NCBI GenBank assembly: GCA_003342895.1
Contig: PTFA01000087.1
Span: forward strand, 1,264,708-1,328,707
DNA: 64,000 nt
Direction of reading: 5' to 3'
Origin: Casuarius casuarius
Lineage: Eukaryota > Chordata > Aves > Casuariiformes > Casuariidae
The notes beneath the pieces were generated by a model. That model was not told the DNA's origin. It saw only the letters and a program-made list of their open reading frames with translations, and searched no databases. Made by a program: the position numbers and the translations under genes. Of this stretch, positions 22,591-34,400 are shown piece after piece; positions within the stretch are counted from its first letter, which is position 1; every line of letters starts with the position of its first letter.

Positions 22591-25235
22591 CTTGATTGAC
22601 AATTTAATGGCGTTGTAGTCATTGTGATACTCGTGCTGAGGGGATACAGCTTGGCCTGTTCAGGACCCACTGCTGGGATCCCTTCCCAGCCAAACTCTTG
22701 CTGAGAGCAGGGGAAGCTACCAGTGCTGCTTTCTCCATCACTGTATTAAATTTTGAGATTTAACAGTGCCAGAATGCCCAGAATTCTTCCTGTTATTTCT
22801 GCTTCTTAACTTTTGTCATTCCAGACTATCTAGGGTACTCTCTCTGAGGTCACCACTTCTCTCGGGCAGATGCACTTTGTCCGGGCATCCCTTTCTTGGC
22901 TTGCCACCTCTTTGAGTAATTCCCCTGTCTCTTCAGATCTGAATGCAGAGGCATAAAATCACGCTGGCAACGCCTCAGACTTCTCTGTTGGCCTCTTCCA
23001 TGTCTCATGGGTTGCGTTCCCTAAGTTTTCACCAGAATTCAAACACTGCTAGCTTTGCCCAAATGGAAATGAATGGGGTTAGCTGGGGAGCAACTCTAGG
23101 GCTCGGAGGCATGAAAAGGTCACCGCGCGTAACGTGTTCCCATGTGTCAGGCAAGCCATCTGCGGGTGCTGCTTCATGCTTTGTGTGTGTGGTGGGCAAA
23201 GCAGCCTTCGCTTCTTGCAGGGTCATGGAAAGGACCCTTCTCCAGGCTGAGGACATAAGGCTGGCTGCTGCGACCTGCTGACGGATGGTTGGTTGCAGAC
23301 CTGTGTTTTCAGATGAGAGAACTGGGCCCGTTTTGGGTAAACGTAGTCGATAAAGGATGAGAGATTAGGCCTCTTGCAGGAATTGTCCAGTTTCTGACAG
23401 GTGGAAGGAAAGGAAGTCTTCAGTAAAGCAAACAAAAGGAAAGGAAGACAATTTTAAAGCCACATGAAATCTACCTCAGTGGCTTATGCTTATGCAAAGC
23501 AGTAGCCACAGTACCGACACTTCCACCTGTTGGGCAGGACTTTTTCGGGGGGCGTTTGGTTTTTTTTTCTGTCCTGCTTTCAGTTCTTGGCAGTGTGTCG
23601 CAGTTTCATTTCAGGCTGTAGTTAGCAGGGAGGTTTTTTTTGAACTGTTTCCTTGCTTCCACTGCAGCTAGGTCCCCCCCCTCTCCCTTCTACCTCCTAC
23701 TACGGAAAGAGCACCCCTATTTTCCCCAGTGTTGCTCTTCCCCAAACCAGCAAAACCAGAATTGGTATGTAATCCGCATCAGCAGCCTGCCATCGTCCTA
23801 ACCTATCAACCCAGCGCTGTGCTAACAGACAGGAGCCAATTACGGAGCTCGGCATGTTGTCTTAATAATTAATGCGGTTGCAAGGGAGGCAAGGCTTGTG
23901 CTAGCCTTTAATCTTTGATCGTAATTTAAATTAAGGTTTTGGTGCAGGTTTGTAGAAGCCCCAGGAGCCGCCACATTGCCTGCTGTGGCACCGGGCATCA
24001 CCTTTGAAAGGATTTGGGAGCTGGGGGTGGGGCGGTCCTCCGTCCCCTTCCACGGGGAAGTTATTTGCACAGCTCTGCCAGACTTCACAGCTTCAGAGCG
24101 CTTTATTTTAACATGACAGACTGTTTTCAGTGCGGAGGACCTTTTCACATGCCATTAGTTAGCTCGCAGAGAAGCCACTCCATAAATAGCTATTTGAAGG
24201 AAATGTGTTGTCTCCGAGTGTGTCAGTTTTGTATTTGCACCTCTTCGAATACAATTTCGCTGCCTCTGCCTTCTCTCGCTGTCTCCCCTTCCTCAGAAAT
24301 GGGAGGAAAAGTAACTCTTCTGTCTGTCGTGAACTACTGCAGAGAGATGCCAGCCCCTTCCAAAGGAGCAGAACGAGGAAGGCTGGCATTGCACGGGCTA
24401 CGGCAGGATCTCAGATGCTTTTAGGCTTCATAACCTTAAGAGGGAGAAGCCATGAAGGATCTACATGCCCTAAGGGCTCAAACATCAGGAAGCAAAGTCA
24501 AGAACCCAATTCTTTTTTTTAATATTTATTTCACGAGCCCTGGCAGCAGTTTTTGCGTAAAGGGTTTAACAGCATCATCAGTCCAGCAAGGGCCTTGTCC
24601 TGTGCTAGCCCTTTATATAAGAACGATGGTACAAACTCTACAACAGCTGTACAGGAGTTTAGTCTGCCTGCAGCCATACCCATCGCGTGCTGGTTTCCTC
24701 GCAGTTTGATGGCCTATTAGTAAACACTTAACTTTCACAACAGTGCATTATAAACGGATATGTGCTTTTTGTTCTCTGTTCTGCAGGTCCTCTGTAGTTA
24801 AAAAGAGAGACGTTATGCGGAAATGAGTGGCAACAGCCACATCAGATGACGCTCTACTCACTTTAATCAGATTTTGCTAACCGCAGCTCACTTTGCTTAG
24901 AAAATGAAGCCTGGCTTCTGAGATCAATCGCCAGCGACTGATCGGTGCAAACAGAAAATGCCAGAGCTCTGCTTCTGTGAGCCGCTTTCAAGTTCACCAT
25001 GGCGAATATCATTAAAGCAAACGTGGGTTTTTTTCCTGCTTTAAAAAAGCAAACAAAAAATTAAATTGTCATGATAGAAAAAATACTACAAAGCGTACAC
25101 AGGCACACAGAAATTCTAGCCAGTGAGGGGGAAAAAAGAAAAGAAGAAAGATGGCATTACTCTTTGAAGTTGTTTGCATTTTCACTGGCGGGTTGCAGAT
25201 GACTTCTGTGTTGTTTAAATGCAGCGGAAATGCTA

Positions 25236-25249
25236 CCCCCCCCCCCCCC
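25236..25249. repeat. Poly(C) tract, 14 bases
   Basis: Uninterrupted run of 14 C on the + strand. It is a likely site of length polymorphism or sequencing error. Confidence 0.9.
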
Positions 25250-27774
25250 GCAAGCTTTGCTCGTTAAGCACATAGCACAGAAATTTTAATTCCCTTCTGC
25301 ATTTTGTCTTTGGGAGGGAGCTGTGGTGTTAGCCTTTCTGCTCAGTAGCCGCACAGGACCCAGAGCTGACCGCTGCTGCCAGACCGGCTGCTGTCGTTAC
25401 AGCAGTCTTGCGTTTTAGCATTTGCGCTCTGTCCCATCCAGGCGGCGGCGGCTCCTGTCCCCCCTCACCCTGGCCGTGACTGCCCCGCAGAGATACTAGG
25501 CTATTTTATTTTTCATTTGATTAGTCTTAAAAAATGAGTTCAGGAGTGAGTGCAGCATCTCTTGAAAAAAAGACCTCTCCCTGCCCCGGCAACTCCTCGC
25601 TTTCCAAAGGTTTTGTCCAGGGGCATGAAGCACAGCAAGAGACCATCATTGACCAAAATACTGAGCCTGCAAGTGACAGGCACTGGGCAGCACCAGCTGC
25701 CCCTTTACGTCCAGCAAGCACAGGCAAATGNGGAGGTACGAGATGAGTTAGGAGATCTTACATTAAGAGTACCCTCCCCGCCTCCCCCAACCGCTCCCTC
25801 TCCAAAACATCCCCATCATCCAGGGCCTCCAATGGGCTCCATGTTATTGAATCCTGTCATCATGATTTAAGCCATAGCTGCTGAAGGAAAGAGGGGTTGG
25901 GCCATCACCGGTCACAGGCTGGAGAGTTCGTCACTCGGACTGGCTTTTGTGTCCCTGCACGTGGCACTTCGTTGTCAGGGCCACCTCCTGGGGGCACTTC
26001 TGCTTTCTTTGGCTGGGGAAATATTATTGCCTTAGGTAAAAACCCAGGGAGAACCAAGAAGGGGGATCATTAGAAAACAGTACATGAAGCAGTAAATTGA
26101 GAAAAATGAAGTTCTGGATTGGATAATAGTGATGTTGTTTAAAGTGCACATGGCACAACTCCCCAAAATGTTCTGATGGTTTGAAATCACGTCATACAAG
26201 AAGATGTGTCGAGCCACTGACCACAGGTTACACGCTGCTTCTCTTCCTTGGTTGCAGCCTGGCTTCATGACTGCAAGAAAATGAACCACGCGAGACCCAC
26301 ACACATGGTTTGTTTCCTCTGTGGAGGTCCCTGGACCATCACTGTGTTATTTGCTGGGTCCCATGCTTGGCATGGGGTGAAGGTCTCCGAAGCATGGCTT
26401 TTAGTTGCAAGCCTGTGAGGGGAAACCAAACACCCAGTGTCATTGTGGTGGGCAGCACCTTGCCAGGGACTGAGGGGCACCTGGGTAACAGTCCCTGCAG
26501 CATTCCCTGGTGGCAGCAGAGCCTGGACTTCATCTCTGCCCTGGGTGCCAGCAGCAAAAGGGAGAGCTCTGCTAGAAAACATCAACATGAGCCTTCAAAG
26601 CTCAGGAGCTGATGATGGCACTCTTGCAGCACGGTGCAGCTTAAACATGCTTAAGCCATTCTGCTGAGAGCGTTTGCTTACCTCCATAGGTTTANACTTT
26701 GCCTCTGCAGCTCCTCTGTTTTATCTGGCTTCTCTTAAGCTCATGACAAACAAGGGACCATTTAATGGTTTCCCAGCTGATGCTTTGAATACACTTTGGA
26801 AGACTTTCCAAGAAGCCGAATTCTTCACTTTTACTTACTTTTATTTTTTATTTTTTCAGAAATATCTTTCTTGCATGTTGACTTGAATCCTACCAAGGAT
26901 CTCGATGTAATGCTCCCGGCTGACCACAGGAGCTTTTCTAAAATGGACTGCAGTCACTGGGGATCCTGAGCGGTCCCCCAGTTTACCTGCCCAGCCCATC
27001 TTCTTCCAGAGAACTGCTCCCCGCAACGTATTTTAAAAGAATAAAATTTTTTGTCTTTCACTGAAGCAGAAGTGTTGAACGGGGAGGGGAAGGGGGAGTC
27101 TGATGTGTGCCTTCTTCCTCCCAGATGTTGACAGAAATGGCGGTAGCTCCATTAGCATCTGTGGGAATGGGCCAGCTATGGACGTGGTGAGGTCCCATCT
27201 GGCATATCAACAGCAAGGCTCGCTCGGCTGACTTTGCTGTAGCTACTTCTTTGGGAATTACTTCTCCAGTCTGATGGAAATGCCTGAATCCATGGATCTT
27301 TTTTTTCTTTTTCCCCCACATTTCCCCCTCACAGCAGAACTTGTACTTGCTGGCTCCAAGAGGCTGGGGAAGAGGCCGGCTCTCTCCATTGCTTTTCACC
27401 TCCACGGGCTCCTGCCCTTCCCCAGCCCCCTGGCCAAACCTGCCAAGCCACCCAGCCTCAGCCCCCTGAGTCAGTGTTCAGGCAAGGCAAAGGGCAACCA
27501 AGCCCCAATTGAAAAAAATGGTAAAGGACTGTGGATGCTGAACCTCCCAGATCTGNACAGGCACCGCTGCCACCACGGGCAGGCTGTGGGCTGTCCCTGC
27601 GCACGGCGCAGTCAGCGCAAGCCTGATCCAGCCATCTCCAGTGCTTTACAATGCACCAGACCTTTAAAAATGTGTATTTGACAGCTCGGCATCCTTTCCC
27701 CNCCCATCACTCTTTTGGATAGTTGAGCCTTTCAAGGGAGCATGTGTTGGGGCTGTGCGTCAGCCCCTCAGGCT

Positions 27775-27797
27775 CCCCCCCCCCACACACACACACA
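27775..27797. repeat. Poly(C) followed by (CA)n
   Basis: Ten C directly followed by about six CA units. Confidence 0.85.
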
Positions 27798-28551
27798 AAC
27801 AGCTATAAAATAAGCCACGGTTCAGCCATTCCCTGCCTGGTCGTTGCCTTTTGGAGGCACTGGTGCCACTACAGCAAGGGTAAAGACTTGCCACATAGCC
27901 TTAACAAGCCACAAAAACATGCCACCGTGTCAGCCTGGCCTCCCCAGGCGACGTCGTGATGGTTATAGGTGTAGATTCCCCCCTCACCCTCCATCGGACA
28001 GGAGTGCGCGTCCTTGAGCTCTTGCCCAGGAAGGGCTTAGCCCATCATAGGAGGGGGAAAAAAACGCTTCAGTCCCCTAAGTAATCCCACCTTATCTGGT
28101 TTGCGGTCCCCAAAATAGTTTTCCTGCACTAATGGCTCCCAGCCATTTACCCTAGCGGGTTTGCTCTTGTTGGGGAATGGGAGATTGCAGTGGAGCCGGT
28201 TGCTGTGGGAAGCAAATAACCGCTATGAAACATCCTGACTGTGGCTGACCCTGCTTCCCATCGGCAGCCCATGCTCAGGCCCTGCGTAAAGGTAAGCGCG
28301 GGCACATTTGCAGTCNGCTGGAGGCTGCCAGGGGCCGACCGACCGGCACACTGTTCTGTCTGTGTGTGCGCTACGCGGGAGTGAGTGCGCGAAATACTCC
28401 GGCCAAATAAGAACTGCAAGGAACATGTAAAGGCCTCAAACATGAAATAATAATGAAACAAAAAAAGAGATCAAAGCTTTTAATTTCAGTCTAAGTGCTT
28501 TGCTCTCACACGCAGAAACTCTTATCAAAGCCAGGCAGATGCCACTGCCTC

Positions 28552-28565
28552 GGGGGGGGGGGGGG
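28552..28565. repeat. Poly(G) tract, 14 bases
   Basis: Uninterrupted run of 14 G on the + strand. Confidence 0.9.
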
Positions 28566-29036
28566 CCTCCAACTCCGCGGGTCCCCATTTGCATTTATGC
28601 CACACATTTGCTTCCCAAACTGAAGACCCACAGTGTAAAAAGTAGCAGCAGGTTTTGCTGTGGCTAAACTGCACACTAACACTTAAAAGCACTGCAGAGC
28701 AGTGTGAATATTTCCATCACTGCTTCAGCACTCTGGGGCTGAAAATACAAATAAATCCTTGTACAAATGCCACCAAGCCTCTGCATACCTGGAAGATGAA
28801 GTATTACCAAGTAACTAAAGCATTTGTTTCCGTGGTAAAATGCTAGCACAAGGCTTCGCTTTTAGGCCATGCATTAAGCAAGGGGCCGAGGGGTGGGGTG
28901 GGGGGGGTGGAGGGTTGTGCCATTTCTAGGTGAAACATGCTGCCGGTGCACCGCTGCGCTCCCAGCCCCGCTGTGCAGCAGGGCAGCTGTGGGAAAGCGC
29001 ACTTGTGCCTGCGGCACGCCACTGGCTCAATGCCAC

Positions 29037-29075
29037 TTTTTTTTTTTTTTTTTTTTTTGGGGGGGGGGCGGGGGG
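29037..29075. repeat. T22-G10 compound homopolymer
   Basis: There are 22 T (29037-29058), then 10 G (29059-29068), a C, and 6 more G. The 157-codon open frame across it is an artefact of the homopolymers and is not annotated as a gene. Confidence 0.9.
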
Positions 29076-30252
29076 TTGTTTTGTCTTCCCCCTAGAAAGG
29101 TGGCTGGGGAGTTTCCTCTTTGCCCCTCTGGTCATCAAATTGTTTTCTGTGGTCAAAAACTCATTTAACAAATTATTGTTATTAACGATTATTTTAGTGC
29201 AGCCAACATTGCAAGCAGCAGTCAGGAGATCCGGGCGGATGAGACAACACGGAAGCGCACAGCTTGGAGCACAAAAACTAACAGTGGTGCAGAGGCTTCA
29301 TCTATCCATTAAACCTGCTTCTCATCTAAGTTTTCTGTTGGCAAGTTTGCCAGATCAACACCACGGGCTCTCTTACAGGTATAAGTGGCCATCCCTCCCG
29401 TAAGAAGCCATCCTGCGGCAGCATCAGGTGATGCTAACGCACCTGTGTCCTCACCAAGTTATAAAAACAGCTTTTGCCCAGAGCCACGGGCTCCCTCCCC
29501 TGCCCAGGCACCACGTGCTCCTCTCCNCTGTCCGTCCAAAACGTTGCGGCTGCACTGAGACACAGGAGTTGCTCATGGCAGCAGCCGGCCGAGGCGGTTG
29601 TCAGGGTTGCTGTGCAGAGATGACCCTTAGGGACTGGCTCTGCAGGGCAGGGGGTGCCTGCAGAGGCTGCAAAAAACAGGTAGCAAAACACCTGGACCGA
29701 TGCAGAGGCAATGGGATAGGTCAGTCACACCGAGTGTGATTTAGGTGAGACACAGGCGCTGGCCTGGCCGTAATTAACGCCAGGCTCTGTGGGGGCCGAA
29801 AGTGCTTGAACGAAGCCAAGCGAATGCAACGGTTCAGCTANGTCCATGTGCACGGTGTGCTCGCGTCCACCTTTGCACTTGGTGTTGGCGAGGGGGCCCC
29901 GCTGCTCTAAGCTCACGATGAACAGAAGGATTTTTGCTTCAGGTAGTTTTTAAAGTACCTCGACTGAAGGTCTCCCTTCCTGAACTTTCAGGTGCCCTGT
30001 TTGCCAGCTGCTGGCACAGCTGGAGCAGTCCATCAACCTTATTGGCACCTCTTCGGCAGAGCGTTAAGACCCTGCCTCAGGGGCTGAGGAGACCCAGCGA
30101 TGTTCGGACGAGGCCCCAAGGATGTTATTTTTCTCCTTTGGTGGCTTCAGGCAAACACACAGCCCTCTGAGGAAAGCTACGGACAGGAAACTTAGCAATT
30201 ATAATCTCCTCAACAGTCTCCTGTTTACAGGATTGGGGCCCGCAGGCCCCAA

Positions 30253-30370
30253 CTGTTATTGTTAATATGTATTATTAATATACTAATAATATGTAAGTTA
30301 ATATATTAATACATTAATAAATAATACAAATGAATAATACAATATATATTGTTCATACAATATTGTTAAA
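30253..30370. repeat. AT-only low-complexity tract
   Basis: About 118 bases of taatat/attaat-type sequence with very few G or C, in otherwise G+C-richer surroundings. It is probably a decayed AT microsatellite. Confidence 0.7.
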
Positions 30371-30991
30371 GTAGGAGAGCAACGGAAACCGGAAGCTCGC
30401 ATGGACGCCTGTTCTTCAAACCTTTCCCGCTGTAGACTAATTTTTCTCTGCCAAAAACCAAATGAATGACTACTCCCAAATTAGCATTATAGACCACAGC
30501 TCTAAATAATCTTACCTTCTTAAATACTGCTTTCCTTGGTATGTTACGAGTATCTGTAGTGTGACATGGTCAGCAGGATCAAAGTTACGCTCTGCTGAGC
30601 TCTAATTTAAGCAACTTTGTTAAGCACCTGGGAGGCCATACTGCCAAAATGATGCAGCTGCACCCCAAATTTTTGCTGGGTAATAGACAGGTAAAGGAAC
30701 TGTATCAAGCTGAAATCTTTTCAGTTAAAAAGGGTTAAAAGTAGTTTCAGACTTTACATCTGTCCCCAGATCTCTCTGCCAGTTCGAACTGAAGTATGTG
30801 TGATGGTTTCACAGCACTTACTTTCTTCCCTGGTTTCTTTTTCTGCTGCATCAAAGAACAAAACAGGAGGCTGGTGGTAGGTGAAATGATACAAATTGGG
30901 GTACAAGTAGTAACCGTGCCTCCAAGGGCTTCTCTTCCCTTTCTTTTCCTCCCATTTGCCCCAAAGTAACCATGTAGAGAAACTATCTCAG

Positions 30992-31446
30992 TGTTGTGGG
31001 CCAGCCCTTCCCCAAAGCGCTGACCTGGGCCCTGCTAGGGAAATCAGGCTCGCCGGCCACCATAACAGGGTCCAACCCGAGGTTCCCACAGAAAAGTTCA
31101 GAGCCAAATCAAAGCAAATTAAATAATTAAATTTTAATGACGCAGTAATTACAGCTTGAGCGAGATAGCTCCGAAGAGGGACCCTGAACAAAGAAATCCC
31201 TGGATAATTATAACTTTTTCAACTTAAGTTTCCCACCCCTCACGCAGTAGTTTAGAGCAATAGTAATTTTTAGGTCTGGGATCTCCTGCTCCTTATTGGC
31301 TCTCATCGTTGCTCCTAGGCAGGCTGTTTTTCTCCCTTAGCTTTACTGTTGCGGTTTCTGCTGACGGTTGTACCTCCATTTCTTGTTGGGTCCTGCTGTT
31401 GTCTCTCAAGGTCCTGAGGAGGAGGAGGTGACTCCAAACCACAACA
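30992..31446 (-). mobile_element. Solo-LTR-like block
   Basis: The block begins TGTTGTGG (30992-30999) and ends CCACAACA (31439-31446), a perfect 8-base terminal inverted repeat of the TG...CA type. The - strand is the likelier orientation: read that way it opens TGTTGTGGTTTGG, like many avian LTRs, and has a TATAA-type motif (gttataattatcc, about 31217-31205). Against the call, the flanking pentamers (ctcag and attaa) are not a target-site duplication, and no primer-binding site or polypurine tract is obvious on either side. A retroviral coding region is not seen. Confidence 0.4.
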
Positions 31447-34400
31447 ATTAACACTGCCCCATCAGTAAGGGGAGGCTTTGTCCCTCAAGGTCCTGATGCC
31501 CTGCACCGGTCTTATTTCAAAGTCTCGACATCCTCCTTTCGGAGTGTGAGACNCAGGAACACAGACTGCTTGTAGCTTCCTTAGCTTCCCAGATTGACCC
31601 AGCTCTGAGGCCCTTTCCTTACTGGACTAGGTAAAAGTTCATTATTTTATCTAAGTGCGGCCTAAGGCTTCAGCAAATTTAGCTACTCATGCTAAGCAAG
31701 TTTTATATAAGTTTCCGGTCCTGCAGCAAGGGCTGGCGCTTCCTCCATGTGGCGCAAGCCGCTGGCACAGGGGTGCCAGTGGGCTGCGGTGCCGCAGCGC
31801 CTGCCGGCACCAGCGACCGGACCGTGGAGATGACAAGGCTGCCAGGAAGCCATCAGCTGAGGTGTCAGCGCTGCTTTCTGAAGTCGCTCTGAATTAAAAA
31901 CTAATGATAGTTTTCTTTGATAGCTCTTTTTTGAGTGTGCAGCTGGAGAAAAACCAGCCACAAAGGGAATTCAGGGTTTTTTTTTTAATAATTAATTTGA
32001 CTTTCTTTGCTATGTGATTTCTGGGTATTTCAGTCATCTTTTTAATTTCTCTCTGCACAACATGAAGGAGGAAATCTTTGGCAAATAAAATGACTGTCAA
32101 AGTCCTGGGTGAGGGAAGACGTGGGAATGAAAAATTTGCCCGTCTGCTGATACTAGTCTATCAGCCTGCCTTGCTCACCAGGTACCAGAAATGGCTCAGA
32201 TGGGATTTGGCTCGGATAAAATGCCCACTTTAAAGACCAAGGNGTGCTTCATAAAGAGGATGTTGACAGGACTTGCTGTGAAGGCAATAAACCGGATGTT
32301 GGTGTGTGGTGGGGATCAGATATCTCATAACCTTGGTGGAGCTCTATGGAGGTGTCTGTAAGGCTCCTAGCTGGTCCCAGCCTGTTCAGAGCAGCCTCTT
32401 GGTAAATGCTAGAAAACAAGGCTTTCGTCCAGGCTTCACCAGTGGCACAGCAGTACATGCNTGCCAAACGTAACTTCACAAAAACACTCTGCTTCAGGCT
32501 CACATTCACTTCCGTGCTGTCCTCTTCTTCGATGCATGGGGAAACACATTGCAGGGACAAAATGCGGTCAGTGGCAGATCAGGGTGTACATAAGTGACTG
32601 TGACGGCTTGCTGCCTATCTGAGCATGTTTTTGTTGTGCACCTGTGAAACAAGAGAGTTAAGACCATTGGTCAGAGGTTTGCTTAGACTAAGTGGTTTGG
32701 AGGAAACCCTTTACAGGTGGATGGAGAAGTCCACTGAAATGAAGGACATCCAGAAGTGTCTTTAAAAAAAAAAAAATCCTCTTCCCAGGACATGATCAGT
32801 TGTTCATGATGATCAAATCAAAATTAGTTTGCCCTTGTGTGTATTGTGCACAAAAACAAAAGGAACGTGATAAGTAACTTTATCCAGATTATAGGATATG
32901 TGCTGACACACATCATTAGTTCAACAGTGTCGTCTTCTGCTCTTCAACTTTGGGACCCCCTAATGGAAAGATCAAGGGAGATGGGATACTAAAATATATA
33001 GTATGAAGGTCTCAACATACTGGACGCAGTGTCAGTCCACCCACATTTGGCAGAAGGGCTGTAGTAAATTCAAGCAGAGCAGCCTTGGCTGTCTTCTGTG
33101 GCAGATGTATGCTCACACTGATTTGTGTACTCAATTAGTCTAATGGTTGTATTTAAACATGTGAAGAATGAAAGATTTAATGCATTATTGTCAAAATGCT
33201 TTCTGTACAGGGCACACACAGTCTAAAACCTTTCCAGCCCCAAATGCTGTGATCATGAAACACAAACAGTGTGCGAGAGGTATCGGCTTCAGGTGATTTA
33301 CCAGGCTAACCAGGAGCATCAGCCCAGGGGGAACCACACCACAGTGATGCATGCCGGTGATACAGCATTTCATTAGCTTTCTTGCCTCTTAGCCTCAATG
33401 TGATGACTGCTGTGATTACTTTTTAGTAGACATTTCTAGTGTACAATCTTGTTACATTCAGTTTGACACACAAGAGCCTTCAAAACAATTATTAGGGCAA
33501 AATGCATTTTGCCAGTAGTCGTAATAAAACCAAATTAAAGCTTTGTTAAAAGCCTGCTGTAATCTGCCTTGGTGATCAGGTACTGGCTCATTCTGTTTTT
33601 GGTGTACCTATTGAGCAAAATGTTGGTTGCTTGAAAGAGAAAAATGAGTGCCATTCCCTGTGGCTAGATACCTGGAGCAGTGCAGAGGTACCAGGCCGAG
33701 TTTCGGGAGATGGAGCGCTTCTTGCAGTAGTTTAATTTATCGTCCTGGTTGTGATGTTAGCTGAGTAACTTCACTTTCTCCAGCTGCCCATGCCACTCCT
33801 GCTCTTTGCTGGTGTCCTCCATAACAATCCTTGTGAAGGAGAGGGATGTCTTCTCCTTCTATGCACCATCGTCTTCTTCAGAGCCTCAGTGCAACCGAGT
33901 TTCCCACAGGAAAACTGCTCGCTTTCTGAGGCAGCCTTGGACAACTTGTCCTCCAAGATGGTGCTTTCACAGTGATGCCCCAGTGACCACTGTGGACACA
34001 GACCACAGGGTGACTTTAGAAAATACAGTTGTCACCCAGGGAGTGGAGTCCTATTAGCTTCCAAGTGGTAATTACAGCAAGGAGTTGCAATGCTGTGTTG
34101 TGCACTGAGTGGGGTGTTCATTGCCTCCCTGGCAGGAGTACGCCTGGTGTCAGGGCCTGTGAGGGAGCTCTACAAAGCCTCTCATTATTTTCACCCTTTC
34201 ATTTATATTATTTTGTAAAAGCTCTTCTGGTGCAGAAGACAGTAATATTGTCTTACTGATTTTTCATGTTATTTTGGCATGGATTTCCTTTGTCCTTGTG
34301 CTCTGGCCCTTTACCCATCAGGGCTGTTAGCGTGCAGTCTAGATGTTGAAGGTCTAGGTCTTCTAATCCTTCTGCAAAGGTGGAAGTGGTTACTGAGATT

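Larger units (their letters stand above)
1..22610 (+). other. PHF21B: PHF21B gene, 3' part (eight coding exons plus 3'UTR)
   Basis: Eight + strand exons join in one uninterrupted frame (771 coding bases, 256 residues plus stop), each bordered by AG and GT. The product reads as the C-terminal half of PHF21B. In order it has a conserved block starting KIAFMVALG, a basic KRQERKRR patch, a C4HC3 PHD finger, a linker with VPWTGTLAIVHSYV, a charged coiled coil and a Thr/Ser-rich tail. PHF21B is a nuclear paralogue of PHF21A/BHC80, a histone H3 reader of the LSD1-CoREST complex, and is expressed in neural tissue. The shorter linker between the basic patch and PHD finger, and the CGTC rather than CDTC in the finger, favour PHF21B over PHF21A. 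The promoter and N-terminal exons lie left of the window. The 3' end near 22.6 kb is inferred from a poly(A) signal. Confidence 0.95.
20563..22610 (+). other. PHF21B: PHF21B 3'UTR
   Basis: The region after the TGA has no competing gene and three candidate poly(A) signals. These are AATAAA at 21185-21190, AATAAA at 21485-21490 (followed by a T-rich stretch) and ATTAAA at 22585-22590 (followed by a GT-rich stretch). A 14-base A tract (20594-20607) and a 16-base T tract (21600-21615) are present. The distal half contains a possible transposon insertion (21939-22173). The extent is inferred from the signals, and shorter isoforms are likely. Confidence 0.6.
22611..30991. other. Intergenic region, G+C-richer, no gene recognised
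   Basis: Short open frames occur on both strands, as expected from the higher G+C. None shows a recognisable domain, splice partner or conserved motif. Long homopolymers are listed separately. Isolated CpGs are seen, but no compact CpG island with an attached first exon. An AAATAGCTATTT palindrome lies at about 24185-24196 and a TAATTA-containing patch near 23864-23872; neither has an assignable role. Confidence 0.5.

Noticed and set aside
24014..24424. 136-codon + strand open frame and overlapping frames on both strands
   Set aside because: Local G+C richness opens several frames at once. No domain, splice context or motif was seen.
27274..27681. 135-codon proline-rich + strand frame
   Set aside because: Low-complexity translation of C-rich DNA, interrupted by an N; nothing indicates coding.
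28930..29403. 157-codon + strand open frame
   Set aside because: It runs through a T22-G10 homopolymer that encodes only Phe and Gly runs. Length depends on the homopolymer count and there is no recognisable domain.
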